Below, one piece after another: positions 34,867-47,540 of a stretch of DNA of 64,000 nt. Source of the DNA: Mangifera indica (lineage: Eukaryota > Streptophyta > Magnoliopsida > Sapindales > Anacardiaceae). Below the pieces are notes generated by a model that saw only the letters and a program-made list of their open reading frames with translations, was not told the DNA's origin and did not search any database. The stretch covers positions 11,951,463 through 12,015,462 of the forward strand of contig NC_058137.1 in the NCBI RefSeq assembly GCF_011075055.1, read 5' to 3'. Every line of letters begins with the position of its first letter. Position 1 is the first letter of the stretch. The position numbers and the translations under genes are program-made.

Positions 34867-35995
34867 ATGTATTATTATATGATTGAATGTTATTTTAATT
34901 TTAATTTAAAATTATTCAATCATATGATAAGATGTCATATGAGTATTCAATTGAATACTTAAAATTAAGTGTACATAACTTTATTGTTTTAAATTTATAA
35001 CACCTCTTATTACAAAATGTCAAGATAATTTATTTATGATTATTACCAATTTTCTCCCCGTCTGGTATCTAAACTTTATATTAACTATAATCATCTTTTC
35101 ATTCTACAATAAGTTTTAACATATGATTCACTTAGACACGTCATTTAGGTCAACTCATTTGCCCTTGCTTGAAACCCAAAGATAAGGCTTGTCTCAAAAA
35201 AGTTTGGTATAATACTGTAGTATATTGGGTTTGACCTATAGGTATTTCGGGCAAAGTCAGTTTGAATGGACTCGCCCTGCCCCATTATTATAGAAAATAT
35301 TAAAAAATTAAAAAAAAATTATATGGCAATTAGCTTTTGCTTGCTGCAGAAGCCAACTGCCTTCTATAGTTACTTCTAAAACAAGTAGAAGCCATAAAAG
35401 CTAGAACGAGTATTGGCTTAATTTTTTTCTCTTATATAAATAACTCAAATCTTTTTTTTATTTCATTTTTATTTATAAATCTCTTAATCTCAATCTCAAT
35501 TCTTTTATTATATTCTCAATCTTATTTTTTCTTATCAACTCTTTTTCAGAAACTGTCTGAATTCACAAACAATAATTTTTTACGTTTATAATTTTATTTT
35601 CATTTCAATTTTATCATTACAAAATATTACAAATGGATCCAAGGTCAAATGAATTCAATCTATTTGAATTTATATACATAATTGGTATGGTATATATTTT
35701 ATTTATGTTTATAATTATATAGTATGTAAATTAATTTATTTGTATTATATTATAATATTTTTCATTATATAACTATAATATTCTTTCACCATAAACAAGA
35801 AAGTATAAATAAAATGCTCGAGATATTATCGTCAGTTTTAATAATTGAAATATAATTTATATTTAAATTTTTATTTTTAAAATTTGTTTAAATAGGTTAA
35901 CCCGTGGCTAGTCCAACTTTTTATATATAAGGGTAGGTTTTGGGGCTTAATAATTTTATAGGTTGCCTTAGCCCGGCCCATGAGCACCTCTAGAT
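34867..35995. other. Intergenic region; hAT-like fragment end near 35940-35992
   Basis: The sequence at 35200-35300 and 35930-35992 has CCGGGC-type words, ending TAGCCCGGCCCATGAGCACCTCTA. Read in reverse this resembles hAT termini (TAGAGGTGCTCATGGGCCGG). A matching left end was not found. The fragment stops about 75 bp short of the J-protein gene promoter. Confidence 0.35.
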
Positions 35996-36061
35996 TCACT
36001 CGACATCTTTTTTTCTCTTTGTTTGGGCGAAACATGTAGATAAATTATTCAGCTAGTATAG

Positions 36062-36120
36062 AAAGCCCAAATTAACCTCAAATACAGCCCAATATAAATC
36101 GCCATGTAAACAAGCCCACA
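36062..36120 (+). promoter_or_regulatory. Likely promoter of the J-protein gene (three GCCCA motifs, TATA-like)
   Basis: GCCCA (reverse complement TGGGC) occurs at 36065-36069, 36087-36091 and 36114-36118, with TATAAAT at about 36093. Clustered TGGGCY 'site II' motifs are known from promoters of plant nuclear genes for ribosomal and mitochondrial components, bound by TCP factors. The link to this gene is inferred from position. Confidence 0.5.
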
Positions 36121-36140
36121 TCCTTTACCTAGTCTTACAA

Positions 36141-36407
36141 ATGGCAACAATTAGCAGAGAAGAGAAGGGCAGAGCCAGGGAGAGAAAGAACGTAGGTCTT
36201 CTCTCACTTAGAACGACTGCAAAAGCGAAGGCTTTATTGCGGTCTATCCTTAATCGAAAACAAAAAGATTATTTTTTTCACCCACAAAAACATCTCTTTT
36301 TTCTGCGCAACAATAGCTTTTTTAAATTACAAAAATTATTTTTTTTTGCTAGTGCAATTTATAGAACCTTGTTGTACCAAAGTCAAAACTTGTTTTTAAA
36401 TCATTGA
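36141..36407 (+). other. Upstream ORF of the J-protein gene
   Basis: 88 codons starting at ATG 36141. The stop TGA (36405-36407) ends 2 nt before the main ATG (36410) and lies in another frame. The first half is basic (Arg/Lys/Glu) and the rest Phe/Leu/Lys-rich; no family is recognised. If the transcript starts at the promoter above, ribosomes meet this ATG first, so it could repress or couple translation of the main frame. Confidence 0.45.
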
Positions 36408-36409
36408 TT

Positions 36410-39400
36410 ATGCAAATACCCAGATGGAAAAATGTGTTGCTTTTGAAGAATTCATTCGCAGCACCGGCTTTATCATCCCAATACTCTGCTTTTTTTCATT
36501 CTACACCCAGTTCATGTGAAAAATGGAAGAACAAATGGAACGCTTTTCCTGTGAGTGTACTTAGTTTGTGTTCTTGTTATTTGTTTGTGTTTAAAAATTT
36601 GGTTTTGGAAAAAAAAAATAAAGATTTTAATTTGCGTAGAATAGAATCGGAAGAGTAAAATTATGATTAATTGAAGGTTAGGGAGCTAAGAGAGTTTTAA
36701 TTACTTTATCTTAGTGGGCTTTTATCATTTTAATGTGAATGTTTTGATAGTTATAATTAGTGTTTGGTTTTTCATTGTAAAAGTGTTTAATTGTTTTATT
36801 ATATATTTTTTTAATATGTTCTTTCAACTTTGCATATCTTTTATGAGAAAATTTTGATGGTTGAAATATTTTTGCAGGATGAGAGTAGAGCTCAACAACC
36901 ATCCAAGGTATATACGCAAACGTGTATTAGCTTATAGGATGTCTTTTCTTTTCTTTTTTCCTTTTAATTTACTTTGTCTGAATATGTTAAGTTTTATATG
37001 ATCAAATTACAATATTGAGCAAATAAAGCTATTTGATTTATGATATTTATTTGCAGAACTTTATGCATTTGCAATCGTTGTCGTTCTTCATGTAGTTCAT
37101 ATATTAGTCTTTTTCAAGTGTGAAGATCAGCAAAGTGAAGACCACAGAACATTCGCTAACTTTACAGCATTCAAGTAACAAAGCTTGCGAATGTTTGATG
37201 GCCGTTGATCTGCACTTCGTTAATTTGCATATGTGCATACCTGGAAATTTCAAATTCGTGTGTGTGTATCTTATTATGGGCCTAACATATTATTTAAGGC
37301 TTTGATGATATTTTTGCTAGGATCATTGCTTTTCACTTCAGCCTTACTTTGCATCTTTATGTTTATATGTTAGCTGAATTCGATGTAGAACAAGCATTCT
37401 TGAATTTAAGTTGATAAAGTTATTTTTACAAAAACGAAGTGGCTCTATAAATGATTGAGATGAGAGATACCATTTTTTTATGGATGGTTGTTTAACTTTT
37501 GCCAAGCTCTGAGTCCATGTCTCTGCTGTGTCATAATTTCTTTTATTGAGTAACCTCAGTTGTGCTTTGTAAGAAATTGCAATTTGATATATATTTTCTA
37601 GCGTTTTACTCTTTATTTATTCTTGTAATGAAGTCTTTGCAAGATCCTGTTCCTCCCTATCTCTCCATTTAATTTTTACCTGACCCCTCGAGCTTTGAAC
37701 ACCAGAGTTATGTAAGATATAAAACACGTCAAAAGCGTGCTGATGCAAAGAGAGCTCTAAAAAACTTTCTCTTTAACAGTGGATCTGCAAAAGTCTCATT
37801 TCAGGTAAAATTTTGTCACACTGCTTTTTTGGTTATGCTGTATTGTTTGATTTAAATTTTGTGTTTAAGTAAATTGTGTTGGGGAAATTGATTTATTCTA
37901 GGAGTTTGGATTGCTATGAAATATCCAATTTCAGGATTGTAATAGGGTTAAGAATTTCACAATCATATAATCTTAAGGTTGATGTGAGCCTATATTTCTT
38001 ATGACTTGTATTACTATTTTCTATTTTTCTGGTGGTTTACTTCTCTCTCAAATTTTCAAAATTGAAAAGCAAAAGATATGCTGCGTATTTAGCAAACTAG
38101 AAGCAGTTGTTTGGTAGGTGAGCAAGAGATTTAATCAAAAATATGTTTTTTTTTTTTTTTTCTATTTTTGTTTATTTGGATTGAAAGCAATAGAGTCCTA
38201 ACAAACTTTATCAATTATTGGCTTGTTTTATATATCATGTGACTTTAGGCATAAGAAATTATACAACTTTTTGGTTTGTTATTGCATTCTTATGGAGTGT
38301 GATTAGAGACTTCATAGAAGTTTATGATAGTAAGTTGATTGACTTCAAATTCAATTATAGAAATTTAAGACCTTAACATGGCTTCTGAGGTGGAAAAGTT
38401 TGTAGCAATTTTGTAATGGTGATTTCTTATCTCTAAGGGAACTTCAATTATATTAAACGCTATGAAAATACACAATGGAGCTTTTGACTACCATGGGATG
38501 CTCAAGCATATTCTTACAGTTTTTTAAACCTTTCTCATGCATATTTATTGTCCATTCAATATCCTACTGAAGGCTCCAATAGTAATTTTCTATGTACTAA
38601 TAAGTGCATTGCTTTATACTGAACTAGAATGAAGACCCGATATGGAATTTTGATGGAAAAAGCGGATATAATGCTGAGTTGGATGCGAAGGGCAGACCTA
38701 AGTCTTCTTCTAGACATTTTGGGAAATCTGATCGTAAGAAAATGAAACGTGAGCATATTCTTTCTTTCACCTATATTCTTTTCAATTTTATATTCTAAAT
38801 TACTTGCACTAATTTAATTTCCTTTATAAACTTTTTTCCTGTCATTTCTACGGTATTCAGTTTTGACTATGATATTCTGGCCAGGATGACCAAATGATTC
38901 TCAGTATGTCCAGAAGTTTTAATGAGTTTAATGTTTAAAAAAAAAAAAAAGTGTTTCTAATGTGGGATTGAGAGACTAGACTTCTAGTAGTTATGTTAAG
39001 AAGTACTTTATGCTCAGAATTTTGAGATATGAGTTTTATTGTTACATTCTTAGTTTAAATTGGTTTTGCCTTCTTTCTATAACTCCCCTATTCTCTATCT
39101 TTGCTGGTCTCCCTTCATTTTTTCTCTATCTAATATTCTGGTTATAACAAGCCAATAAAAACAAATGCTCTAATCAATGTCTCACGTGGTGGAGGCTGTA
39201 GAGGATGTCGGCTCTACAACAGCAAAAATTTTTTATGTAGGATGATACCTTATGAACATTTAAAGGCTGTACATTAAATATCAACCTAATGATGGAGTGG
39301 AAACAACAGAATTATTTCCATTATTTTTCTTGCTTTCTTCATGGTTATTCAAACTGGATATTAGAATGTTAAGATGTTGTGAAAATTATCTCACTTGTGC

Positions 39401-40443
39401 CAGGTGTGGAAGTTTGTTTTTAAAAAATTTAACCTCTTTGATCAGCTAATATCTCAATGTCCACTCCAACTGTTTGCTAGTAATATTACTGTTATAATGT
39501 TAAGAGGATGTAATCAACTTAATAATAGACTTAACTTGTAAACAACAAGATAAAAGTTGTATTGTTCATATAGGTGCAAAAATTTGTGCTTCTTAGTTGG
39601 GCTATTTTATGAACTGGATGCTTTCTTGTATTATTTGTATAGGTAAGTTTAGAAGAGGGAGTTTTTCTGAGGACTCTGATGATCCCGACTCAATTTTCAA
39701 AGAAAGATTTGGGAATAAATGGCGTAGTTGGACCTATCATCGACAGGAGGAATCATCTTTCCAAAGTTCAGCATTTGGATTTGAGTGGCGAGAACACTCA
39801 AACTGGACAAACCAAAGAACTAAAAATTGGGAGACTACAAGTGACATTGAGTCTGATGATGAATTTTGTGCTGTTGGATCATGTTCTGATAGAACAATCC
39901 TTGGTCTTCCTCCAAGAGGTCCTTTGAAGATAGAAGACGTTAAAAATGCGTAAGCAATCCAGTTGTTTTGTGCAATTTAAAGCAGAAGTGGACATTTTGA
40001 TCTTGTACTTTGCCCTGTGTCTTTATTGGTTCCTAAGTGTATTAGCATTTTTCTTGCAGTTTCCGCCTATCAGCTTTAAAATGGCATCCAGATAAACACC
40101 AAGGCCCTTCACAGGTTAGTCAGTAAATATTCTGGTCTTTTTCATATTCGAGTGACAAAATGTCCAACGTGTTGTGCTGTTGACAACATTCGCTTCTAAT
40201 TGATACATGTTCAATTTAGAATTTAATTTGACAGATCACTCTGTCTTTGTTATTTTCAATGCAACCTATTGGACCAGCATTAATTTTTCCTTATAAAATT
40301 TTCCTTGACTTTTTTTGTTCAAATGTTTTTCATTTTGAATCTTGGCTTACCTTTATGCATCTCTGCAGGCAAAGGCTGAAGAAAAATTCAAATTGTGTGT
40401 GAATGCATACAAATCACTCTGCGATGCTCTCTCTGCAGTTTAA
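36410..40443 (+). CDS. J-domain (DnaJ-like) protein, seven exons
   Basis: Exons 36410-36550, 36878-36907, 37706-37804, 38628-38748, 39643-39949, 40060-40114 and 40369-40443. All junctions are GT-AG, the frame holds throughout (828 nt), and the product is 275 residues ending at TAA 40441. The N-terminus (MQIPRWKNVLLLKNS, with basic and hydroxylated residues) suggests an organellar targeting peptide. Exon 3 encodes the basic stretch RYKTRQKRADAKRALK. The middle is Ser/Asp/Trp-rich. The J domain is C-terminal, about residues 216-275 (ILGLPPRGPLKIEDVKNAFR), with the HPD triad at 242-244 in exon 6 (KWHPDKHQG). The HPD motif stimulates Hsp70 ATPase, so this is a class C (type III) co-chaperone. Client and compartment are unknown. 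I chose ATG 36410 because it opens the frame joined by the exon chain. Confidence 0.87.
37057..37095 (+). other. Possible stop-containing cryptic exon in intron 2 of the J-protein gene
   Basis: TATTTGCAG at 37048-37056 is a strong acceptor. Reading on from exon 2 gives NFMHLQSLSFFM and then TAG. Use of this acceptor would truncate the protein before the J domain. No matching donor is evident soon after. Confidence 0.3.
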
Positions 40444-41297
40444 AGTTCAGAAATTTGTTGAAGTCATATAGCTTCTAACAAGCTTTTTTCTAAAAGAAGG
40501 GATCAACAGAGATCTAGGAAAAGATGTATGTTTTTTCTTTCATCTCACCGTATGATTTAACATTAATTCTTTTATCCATTTTTTCTTGCTTCATAGCAAT
40601 GCATAAGCATAGATTTGACTTTGCGCTGATCCAGCATTAATCGGCTTTAATAAGAAATTATGTAATCATTTTCCAAGATTAATGTATAATTCAATGACTT
40701 GTCCTTTGACTACTAGTTGTGTACGTATTAGTTAATATAAATGCCTTCTTCTGCTTGTGTACCTACCACCTTTAAAGCTTTTCTTTGAAGGGGATTTACA
40801 GGAGCATATTGAAACGAAACCTTTTAATAGAATGAAAGGAATCGAGATTTGAAAGGGTGTTAGGTAGAAACCCTTTATTAAACGATTATTGCATGTCATA
40901 TGTATCAACAATTATGTTTGTTTGATCTGTCTCCAAAAATACAGGACAATTTGGTCAGTTTTGTATTAGATGCATTTTTGGATGAATTTACAAATCAAAA
41001 TCAATCACGTTTGGTATAATATATGTTACAAAGAGCCTTAACCTAAAAAAGAGTCATTGAAAGATGAGTCTCTGATGACAATCTGAGTCTCCACACCACC
41101 ACATGGAATGGATTTCAAGTTTCAATTTCAACTTCAATTTTCAGACCTAAACAACAACGTATAAAACAGTTCCCCTAACATGACTTCACTGTATCATTAA
41201 TCTTATCTTAGCCCTTTGTAACAACTTGCAAGAACTAAAACTTTTCTATGCCAAAAAAGTAAAAGAAACTTGATAAGTATTCAAAGAATCTTCTAAA
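40444..41297. other. 3' UTR and intergenic DNA after the J-protein gene
   Basis: No coding features. AATAAG/AATGTAT words near 40640-40690 could serve in polyadenylation but are not diagnostic. Confidence 0.4.
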
Positions 41298-41456
41298 GGG
41301 TGTTTAGTTAAAGGTTTATAAATATTACTCTAATAATCTATCTTTTATTACTTTATTTGGTTTATAAGCGATAAAATATTTTAGTAATTTTTTATGATCA
41401 ATAGGGATGTAACAGATAATATAAGAGGTAATCTGAGTATCGTCTCTATCTTAGGT
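41298..41456. mobile_element. Truncated MITE, same family as 18870-19354
   Basis: Starts GGGTGTTTAGTT after TAA and matches the reverse complement of the right half of the 18870 element (ATAATCTAT, TTACTTTATTTGGTTT, then TAATATAAGAGGTAATC). The other half is missing; a foldback arm begins immediately after it. Confidence 0.5.
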
Positions 41457-41465
41457 ATTAAAAGA

Positions 41466-41740
41466 GGCCAAAAGACTTTTCCCATCCAAAGTATCATGTT
41501 TTTCCAAATATTTATCTATTTACTATGAAAGTCTCAAACATCCACCCATGAGAGGTTAAGTCTGTTAATTTCAATGGTGAAATTATCATTTCATTTATAA
41601 TATTAAAAATAAATTAAAATTTAATCTTCTTTTTCACCTCTAAACTTTAAAAATTAAAATTTTTCCTCTATGGTAAGTTTTAAAAAATGATATTTCTCCT
41701 TTAGAGTTTAGTTTTCCCCTCTAAACCCTACTTGTGATTA
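41466..41740. mobile_element. Foldback Mutator-type element 3, single arm
   Basis: Tip GGCCAAAAGACTTTTCCCATCC matches the right tip of element 1, followed by the family interior (CATCCACCCATGAGAGG, TTAATTTCAATGGTGAAAT, GTTTTAAAAAATGATATTTC). No opposite arm or paired 9-bp duplication is found, so this is a truncated copy. Downstream, ACTTGTGATTATAATT (about 41732) and its complement (about 41838) make a small separate inverted repeat. Confidence 0.65.
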
Positions 41741-43827
41741 TAATTGAAAGAGTCCTTAAATCAATCACAATAGCCAAACAACAAGCCTATCATACGAAGG
41801 AATAAGCAAACCCCTATAAAGAAATCAACATCATAAGAATTATAATCACAAGTAAGAGGCTTATCCAAACGTGCTATAATACTCATAAGTACGTCTCGAG
41901 GGCATTTTAGTTTTTTAGCTTGTATTAATGGTTATATGTGATTATGGCATTCATTTGGATTGAAATGAAGTATCTATTAAGTATTTAATGTGATGTAGGT
42001 TGTACATGAAGAATGTATGCTTGTACATCATGTGTCATGTCAGTCAAAATGATAACATTCCATGCAGGAAATTTTTAAAAGGATGTATGTCGTGCATGCC
42101 TAACATGTGTGTCATGCATGTTATATAAGACATGTTCCTTGATTATTTGGGATTATTATCCCATTCCAATAATGCATCCTTATCTAGCATTATAATGAGA
42201 GAAAGTTGAGTGTTTTTCTAGCTTTGCACAATAATAGTGGTTGGCGATCAAAGAAGAATTCCGATGAATTTTGATATGCAAGAGAAAAGAGAAGGGTGAA
42301 GGGTTTGTCTTGCAACAAAACTTCTAGTAGTGAAATTTAAATAAGTAGTGAGAACTACTTTAAATCATAATTTTCAAATGTCATGATGTCAATTTTATAT
42401 GAGTTGGGCTATAGTTTGATTTATGATGCATATATGTTTGAAAAAAATATGGTTTTGGGTAATGGTTGTATGTAATTAGTTGATAGACATATGGTTGGGT
42501 TGTTTTTGTTGTCTAGATGATGTGTGATGTTAAAGATATAGTTTAAATCAAATGGAATGAGTGTGTTATGCTTTTTGAATTATATCTTAATGTATAGAAC
42601 AACTATGATGTAAGATGTTTGATCCGAAACTTAGAAACTTATCTTTCAGCACTTTAAGGGGTTAAAGACATGTTGTATTGTTTTAATTCGTTATAAACTA
42701 TGTAAAAGAACATTTGAATGCAAAAATAGCCTAGAATTCATGTTTCAAATGTTATGAATGGTCATACCAAGGTCAGGCACAACCGTGACATGCCCGAAAT
42801 AGTTTTATTTTAGATCATGTGTACAATGTGCATGAGAACATGCACACTCATACATGCAAAACCCAATTTTTATTAAAAGATTTTATGGTAATCACTCGGA
42901 GGATACACATCATCTATTGATAATTCATAGACTAGAATGCGGGGTACGCTTGTAAGACTAGTGTATATAATCGTACGTAAGGTAGAATGACAATAAGACC
43001 CATAAGAAGTATGTTGGTCGAAAAGGCTAAGTGTTAGAAAATCAGAGAAACTATACACCCATGCACCCAACCATGCATGCCTGTAAGTGAAGTCATAATG
43101 ACGAGTAAAATTGTGTATAAATGAAAGAAGAGGTACACACATCCATACATTCATGCACACCTATACATAGAGTTATTAAGCATGTATGCCCATAAGGTAC
43201 TACCCATACATGGAAGGGTTGATGTATGTCGATACACCCGATGATGTATGTTTGTACATGATGTGTCATAAATAGTTAAGTTTAAGGAAATATGTTAAAT
43301 GTTGGATGAGTTGTCTTGAAGGATAGTACAAACTTCCAAGGTACATAGCAGTACCCAATGTGTCGAAGAAGGATGATGATTAGGCATGAGTTATATGTTA
43401 GGGTGAACGTTAAGACAAGTGCTAGTTGATTAAGTGGCTCAAGGTCTATGTATGATAGCCATGACTTAAGGTCATAAGAGTCCTTACAAGGGAGCACCAT
43501 GAGTTTATACTCCTTACGCTACTCGTAGTAAGACACGACTGTAATAGTATACCATACCTTTTGTATGGTACATTTGCACATAGTATAACTAAGTTTTAGT
43601 TCAATAGTCCATTATGGTGTAAATAAGTAGACTACATAATGATACTCACATGACCAAGATGTCAAATCTTTGTATTAATCCAGTCTAATCGACTTAGTAT
43701 ACAATTTCAAGTGAGATAGTATTTTCACCCAAACAAGTAAGAGATGATGTAGTCACTTTAGTTTAGAATCTAGAGTTCTTTTTTAATGATCGAACGAGAC
43801 CTAGATAGTCCTAAAAGATGTGTTAAG
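41741..43827. other. Intergenic or unassigned repeat
   Basis: No gene. Recurrent words such as GTACATCATGTGTCATG (42023) and GTACATGATGTGTCATA (43252), and many CATGCA/TGTATG words, suggest an old unassigned repeat. Domains and ends are not recognisable. Confidence 0.35.
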
Positions 43828-45193
43828 TGTTGGGGTTAGTGTCATAAAACCAATCCTCATAACGATACAAGTTTATTGATAAATATCGTATTTGTAATTT
43901 ATTGTAGCATTCTTTGTCTATAAAGCATATTAATATATCTTAGAAAAATATCCTAAGAATGGTCGAACCGTGACGAAAGAATCAATGTTTGACACCTGAT
44001 CATGAAAACTTTATATGCACATTAGGTGACTTTTCTTAAAACATTTATAACTTTAATATTACCATGACCAAGGGCATAGATAATAATGATAGAGCTATCA
44101 TAAGTGTTGAATGACCTTATCAAAAGATGATGACAATTTTTAGGTGTCAAAGTTGTTTGTTGATAGCTTGATGTAACACATGGATGAACAATGTAGACAT
44201 GTTCACCAGACTGACCCGCCAAGAGGATTACATATGGATGGTTGCTTTAGTGTCTATGAAACATATTTTCTTAGTGAATAGAGGTACATGTGATTCTTAA
44301 ACTTGAGGTCACTAGAGCATCTTATGTAAGGATTATCCAATGTAGTCTGGTTAGAAGATTATCAGAAAAGTGGTGTTGTCAATATCAAAATCTATACAAA
44401 AGCTATGGTGGATCAATAAAGGATTTGTCACTCTTAAGTAGGAGAGTTGATATCTTAGTTAGGGCCCTTAACGGATGGCAATAACCAATTAAATTTATGT
44501 TCATAGTGGGATTGAGTTGATGTTTGATCTGATATTTCTTCAATTGTTGACAAAAGTTGGGCTATATAACTTGAGGATCACTGAAGGAGACACTTCATTT
44601 ATACTTCAACATTAAAAAGATATCATATAACAAAATGATTGAATTGTACAAACAACGATATTATTGATAAGTTAAAAAATCATATGTTGAAACTCTACTA
44701 ATTGGGTGATCATAATGTCTTGCTAAAGATCGTTCTTGGTTTATATCCAAATGGATGCTAGGTTAGGAGTCCGACACCAATGTGATCACTATCGACTTAG
44801 TGGAGAGTTTATGAGTCACACACAAAAAGGAGTTGATCAAACTCTAGAGGTGTAGGATTTTTTGACATGAACCTATGTCAAATCTGATTTGGATTATGGA
44901 GAGTTTTGCATCTCGGAAAGACTTTTAAACCCGAAAGTATATTCTATGATACTTAGGGGCCAAAATAAAATAATCGTGAGTAGTTAGGGTTGTATATAAG
45001 AAAAGTATAGGGTTAAATTGAATTTCTCTAGTTGGATAAATCAAGTCCAATGCATCATTCCATGAGGGTCGCTAAGTTTAAATGAAAATAAAATTATATG
45101 TGTGTGTGTGTGTGTGAGTGATGGGCCACGCAATTGCATATAATGTGCACGCACATATATAATATGGAATATGTACGGATGAAGTTTGTATAA
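43828..45193 (+). repeat. 5' LTR of copia element 2, first part
   Basis: Begins TGTTGGGGTTAG and aligns with 63002-63285. It ends at the foldback insertion, whose 9-bp duplication TTTGTATAA is at 45185-45193. The LTR resumes at about 57443. Confidence 0.65.
45095..45117. repeat. (GT)n microsatellite
   Basis: Short TGTGTG run inside the 5' LTR of copia element 2. Confidence 0.85.
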
Positions 45194-46010
45194 GGCTGAA
45201 GGACTATTTCACCCCCAAGTTTAAATGTTATCCCAAAGTCACACTAATGAGGTTTGAAAAACTTAAAATCTCATTCCTCCTTTAAAAATCACAGTTATGG
45301 TTAGGGACAAAATAGTCATATAATAAAAAAATTTTAAAATCTAAAGTTTTGTTACATTCTCCCCCATAAATCTGAAAACTCACAATTCAATCCCCATTTG
45401 AAATTTGAAAAGTCAAAATTTTCCTCGTAGGGTTTGTAATAATGATCGAAGTCACTGGCAATGGCTGTCTCCGGTGGCGTTAGCTCTCCGTCTAGGCTCA
45501 ACTCTCCTTGCCGATCACTTCCCAACAATTAGCATAGGCTATTTCCTCGAATGAAGATGAAATCATTTTCGTTGGAGTGTCTTCGTTCAAATGAAGACGA
45601 CTATCGGTGGTCTCAGATGGTCACATTGTCTCCGTTTGAGACCACCGACGATCGTCTTCGTTAGAGTAAATAGCCTACGATGGTGGCTAGGAAGTGATCG
45701 ACAAAAAGAGTTGACCTGGGAGGGAGAGCCAATGCCATAGGAGACAACCATCTTTGACAACTTCGACTATGATTTGCAAACCCTAAGGGGGAAATTTTGA
45801 TTTTTCAAACTTCAAGTGAAGGGAATTTTGAGATTTTCAAGCTGAGGGAGGCCAAACGTAATAAAACTTTAGTTTTTTTTGTTAAAAGACGATTTTACTC
45901 TTAACCGTAATTGAGATTTTAATAAATTGATGGGATTTTAGGTTTTTCAAACCTCATGGGTGTGTCTTTAGGATAGCACTTAAACTTGGGTAGGAAATAG
46001 TCCTTTGGTC
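45194..46010. mobile_element. Foldback Mutator-type element 4, perfect 9-bp TSD
   Basis: 817 bp with identical duplications TTTGTATAA at 45185-45193 and 46011-46019. Tips are GGCTGAAGGACTATTTCAC and the complement of GACCAAAGGACTATTTCCTAC. The arms pair over almost the whole element: GGCTGTCTCC, AGCTCTCC and GCCGATCACTTCC on the left have counterparts GGAGACAACC, GGGAGAGCC and GGAAGTGATCG on the right. The RNA or single strand would form a hairpin with arms near 0.4 kb. No ORF. It lies inside the 5' LTR of copia element 2, directly beside MULE 1. Confidence 0.9.
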
Positions 46011-46159
46011 TTTGTATAAAGGGAAATTTTAAAAAATAGCCAAAATGCTCTCCCATTAAGCAAAAATGCCCAAAATCATTATTTCCAAGCCAAAATGCCC
46101 AAATTCACTATTCCTAACAAAAATGCCCATGACTTTTTTTAGAATACCAAAATTACCCT

Positions 46160-47540
46160 TCCCCTCATATTTATATAACTCTCCTCACTCATTATGGGGG
46201 TTTAAGTAATTTAAGATAAATATGGGGGGTTTTTGGACATTTTATATTGTAAAGGCATTTTGATATTTATTTATTTATTTCAAACTTTTTTTAAAATGTC
46301 AAAATTACTCTTCCCCTCATTTATATAACTCTCCTCACTCACTATGGGGTTAAATGTAATTTTAGATAAATATGGAGGGTTTTTGGATATTTTACATTGT
46401 AAAGGCATTTTGATATTTATTTATTTGTTTCAAACTTTTTCTAAAATGTCAAAATTACCCTTCCTCTCATCTATATAAACCCTCTTCACTCACTTTATTT
46501 ACACACACTTCTCATATCACTCAAACACTCATTTTCACTTTCATTTTTATTCAACATCAATTAGTAGGGATTCGTTCGGACAGAAGAAGTTCGTATTTTT
46601 AAATTCGACTCGAAAAAATACTATTCATCAAAAAAATGTATTTATGCCAATCTTAGCCTAAAACTTAATTTTATTTGTTAAGTCTAGTTTTTATGTCATA
46701 ATATGAGGGTTAAAATAATTTAGGATAAATATGGAGGGTTTTTGGATATTTTACATTGTAAAGGCATTTTGATATTTATTTATTTATTTCATTACTTTTT
46801 CTAAAATGTCAAAATTACCCTTCCTCTCATCTATATAAACCCTCCTCATTCATTTTATTTACACACACTTCTCATATCACTCAAACACTCACTCTCACTT
46901 TCATTTTTATTCAACATCAATTAGTAGGGATTCGTTCAGATGAAAGAAGTTCGTATTTTTGAATTCGATTCAAAAAAATACTATTCATCAAAAAAAGGTA
47001 TTTATGCCAATCTTAGCGTAAAACTTAATTTTATTTATTACGTCTAGTTTTTATGTTATAATATGAGGGTTAAATGCAATGTTTAACAGGTATGGGGGGT
47101 TAAACGTAATTTAGGATAAATATGGGAGGTTTTTGGATATTTTACATTGTAAAGGCATTTTGATATTTATTTATTTATTTCATTGCTTTTTCTAAAATGT
47201 CAAAATTACCCTTCCTCTCATCTATATAAACCCTCCTCACTCATTTTATTTACACACACTTCTCATATCACTCAAACACTCACTCTCACTTTCATTTTTA
47301 TTCAACATCAATTAGTAGGGATTCGTTTGGACGAAAGAAGTTCGTATTTTTGAATTCGACTCGAAAAAATACTATTCATCAAAAAAAGGTATTTATGTCA
47401 ATCTTAGCCTAAAACTTAATTTTATTTGTTAAGTCCAGTTTTTATGTCATAATATGGGGGTTAAATGTAATGATTGACAAGTATGGGGAGTTAAATGTAA
47501 TTTAGGGTAAATATGGAGGGTTTTTGGATATTTTACAATA
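46160..47540 (+). promoter_or_regulatory. mudrA: Five-fold tandem promoter array of mudrA
   Basis: The segment with a TATA box (TTATATAACTCTCCTCACTC or CTATATAAACCCTCCTCACTC) and following leader is repeated. TATA motifs begin at 46171, 46321, 46471, 46831 and 47222, spaced 150, 150, 360 and 391 bp. The last three carry a long leader (TTTACACACACTTCTCATATC, then CAACATCAATTAGTAGGG) and a possible splice donor (AAAAAAAGGTATTTATG) in the second and third long units. Confidence 0.7.

Noticed and set aside
36141..36407. Frame starting MATISREEKGRARE as the N-terminus of the J-protein
   Set aside because: It is in a different frame from the exon chain and stops before ATG 36410. No donor/acceptor pair joins it in frame.
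36404..36658. 84-codon ORF read through from exon 1
   Set aside because: The reading past 36550 is intron sequence after the GTGAGT donor; exon 2 at 36878 continues the protein.
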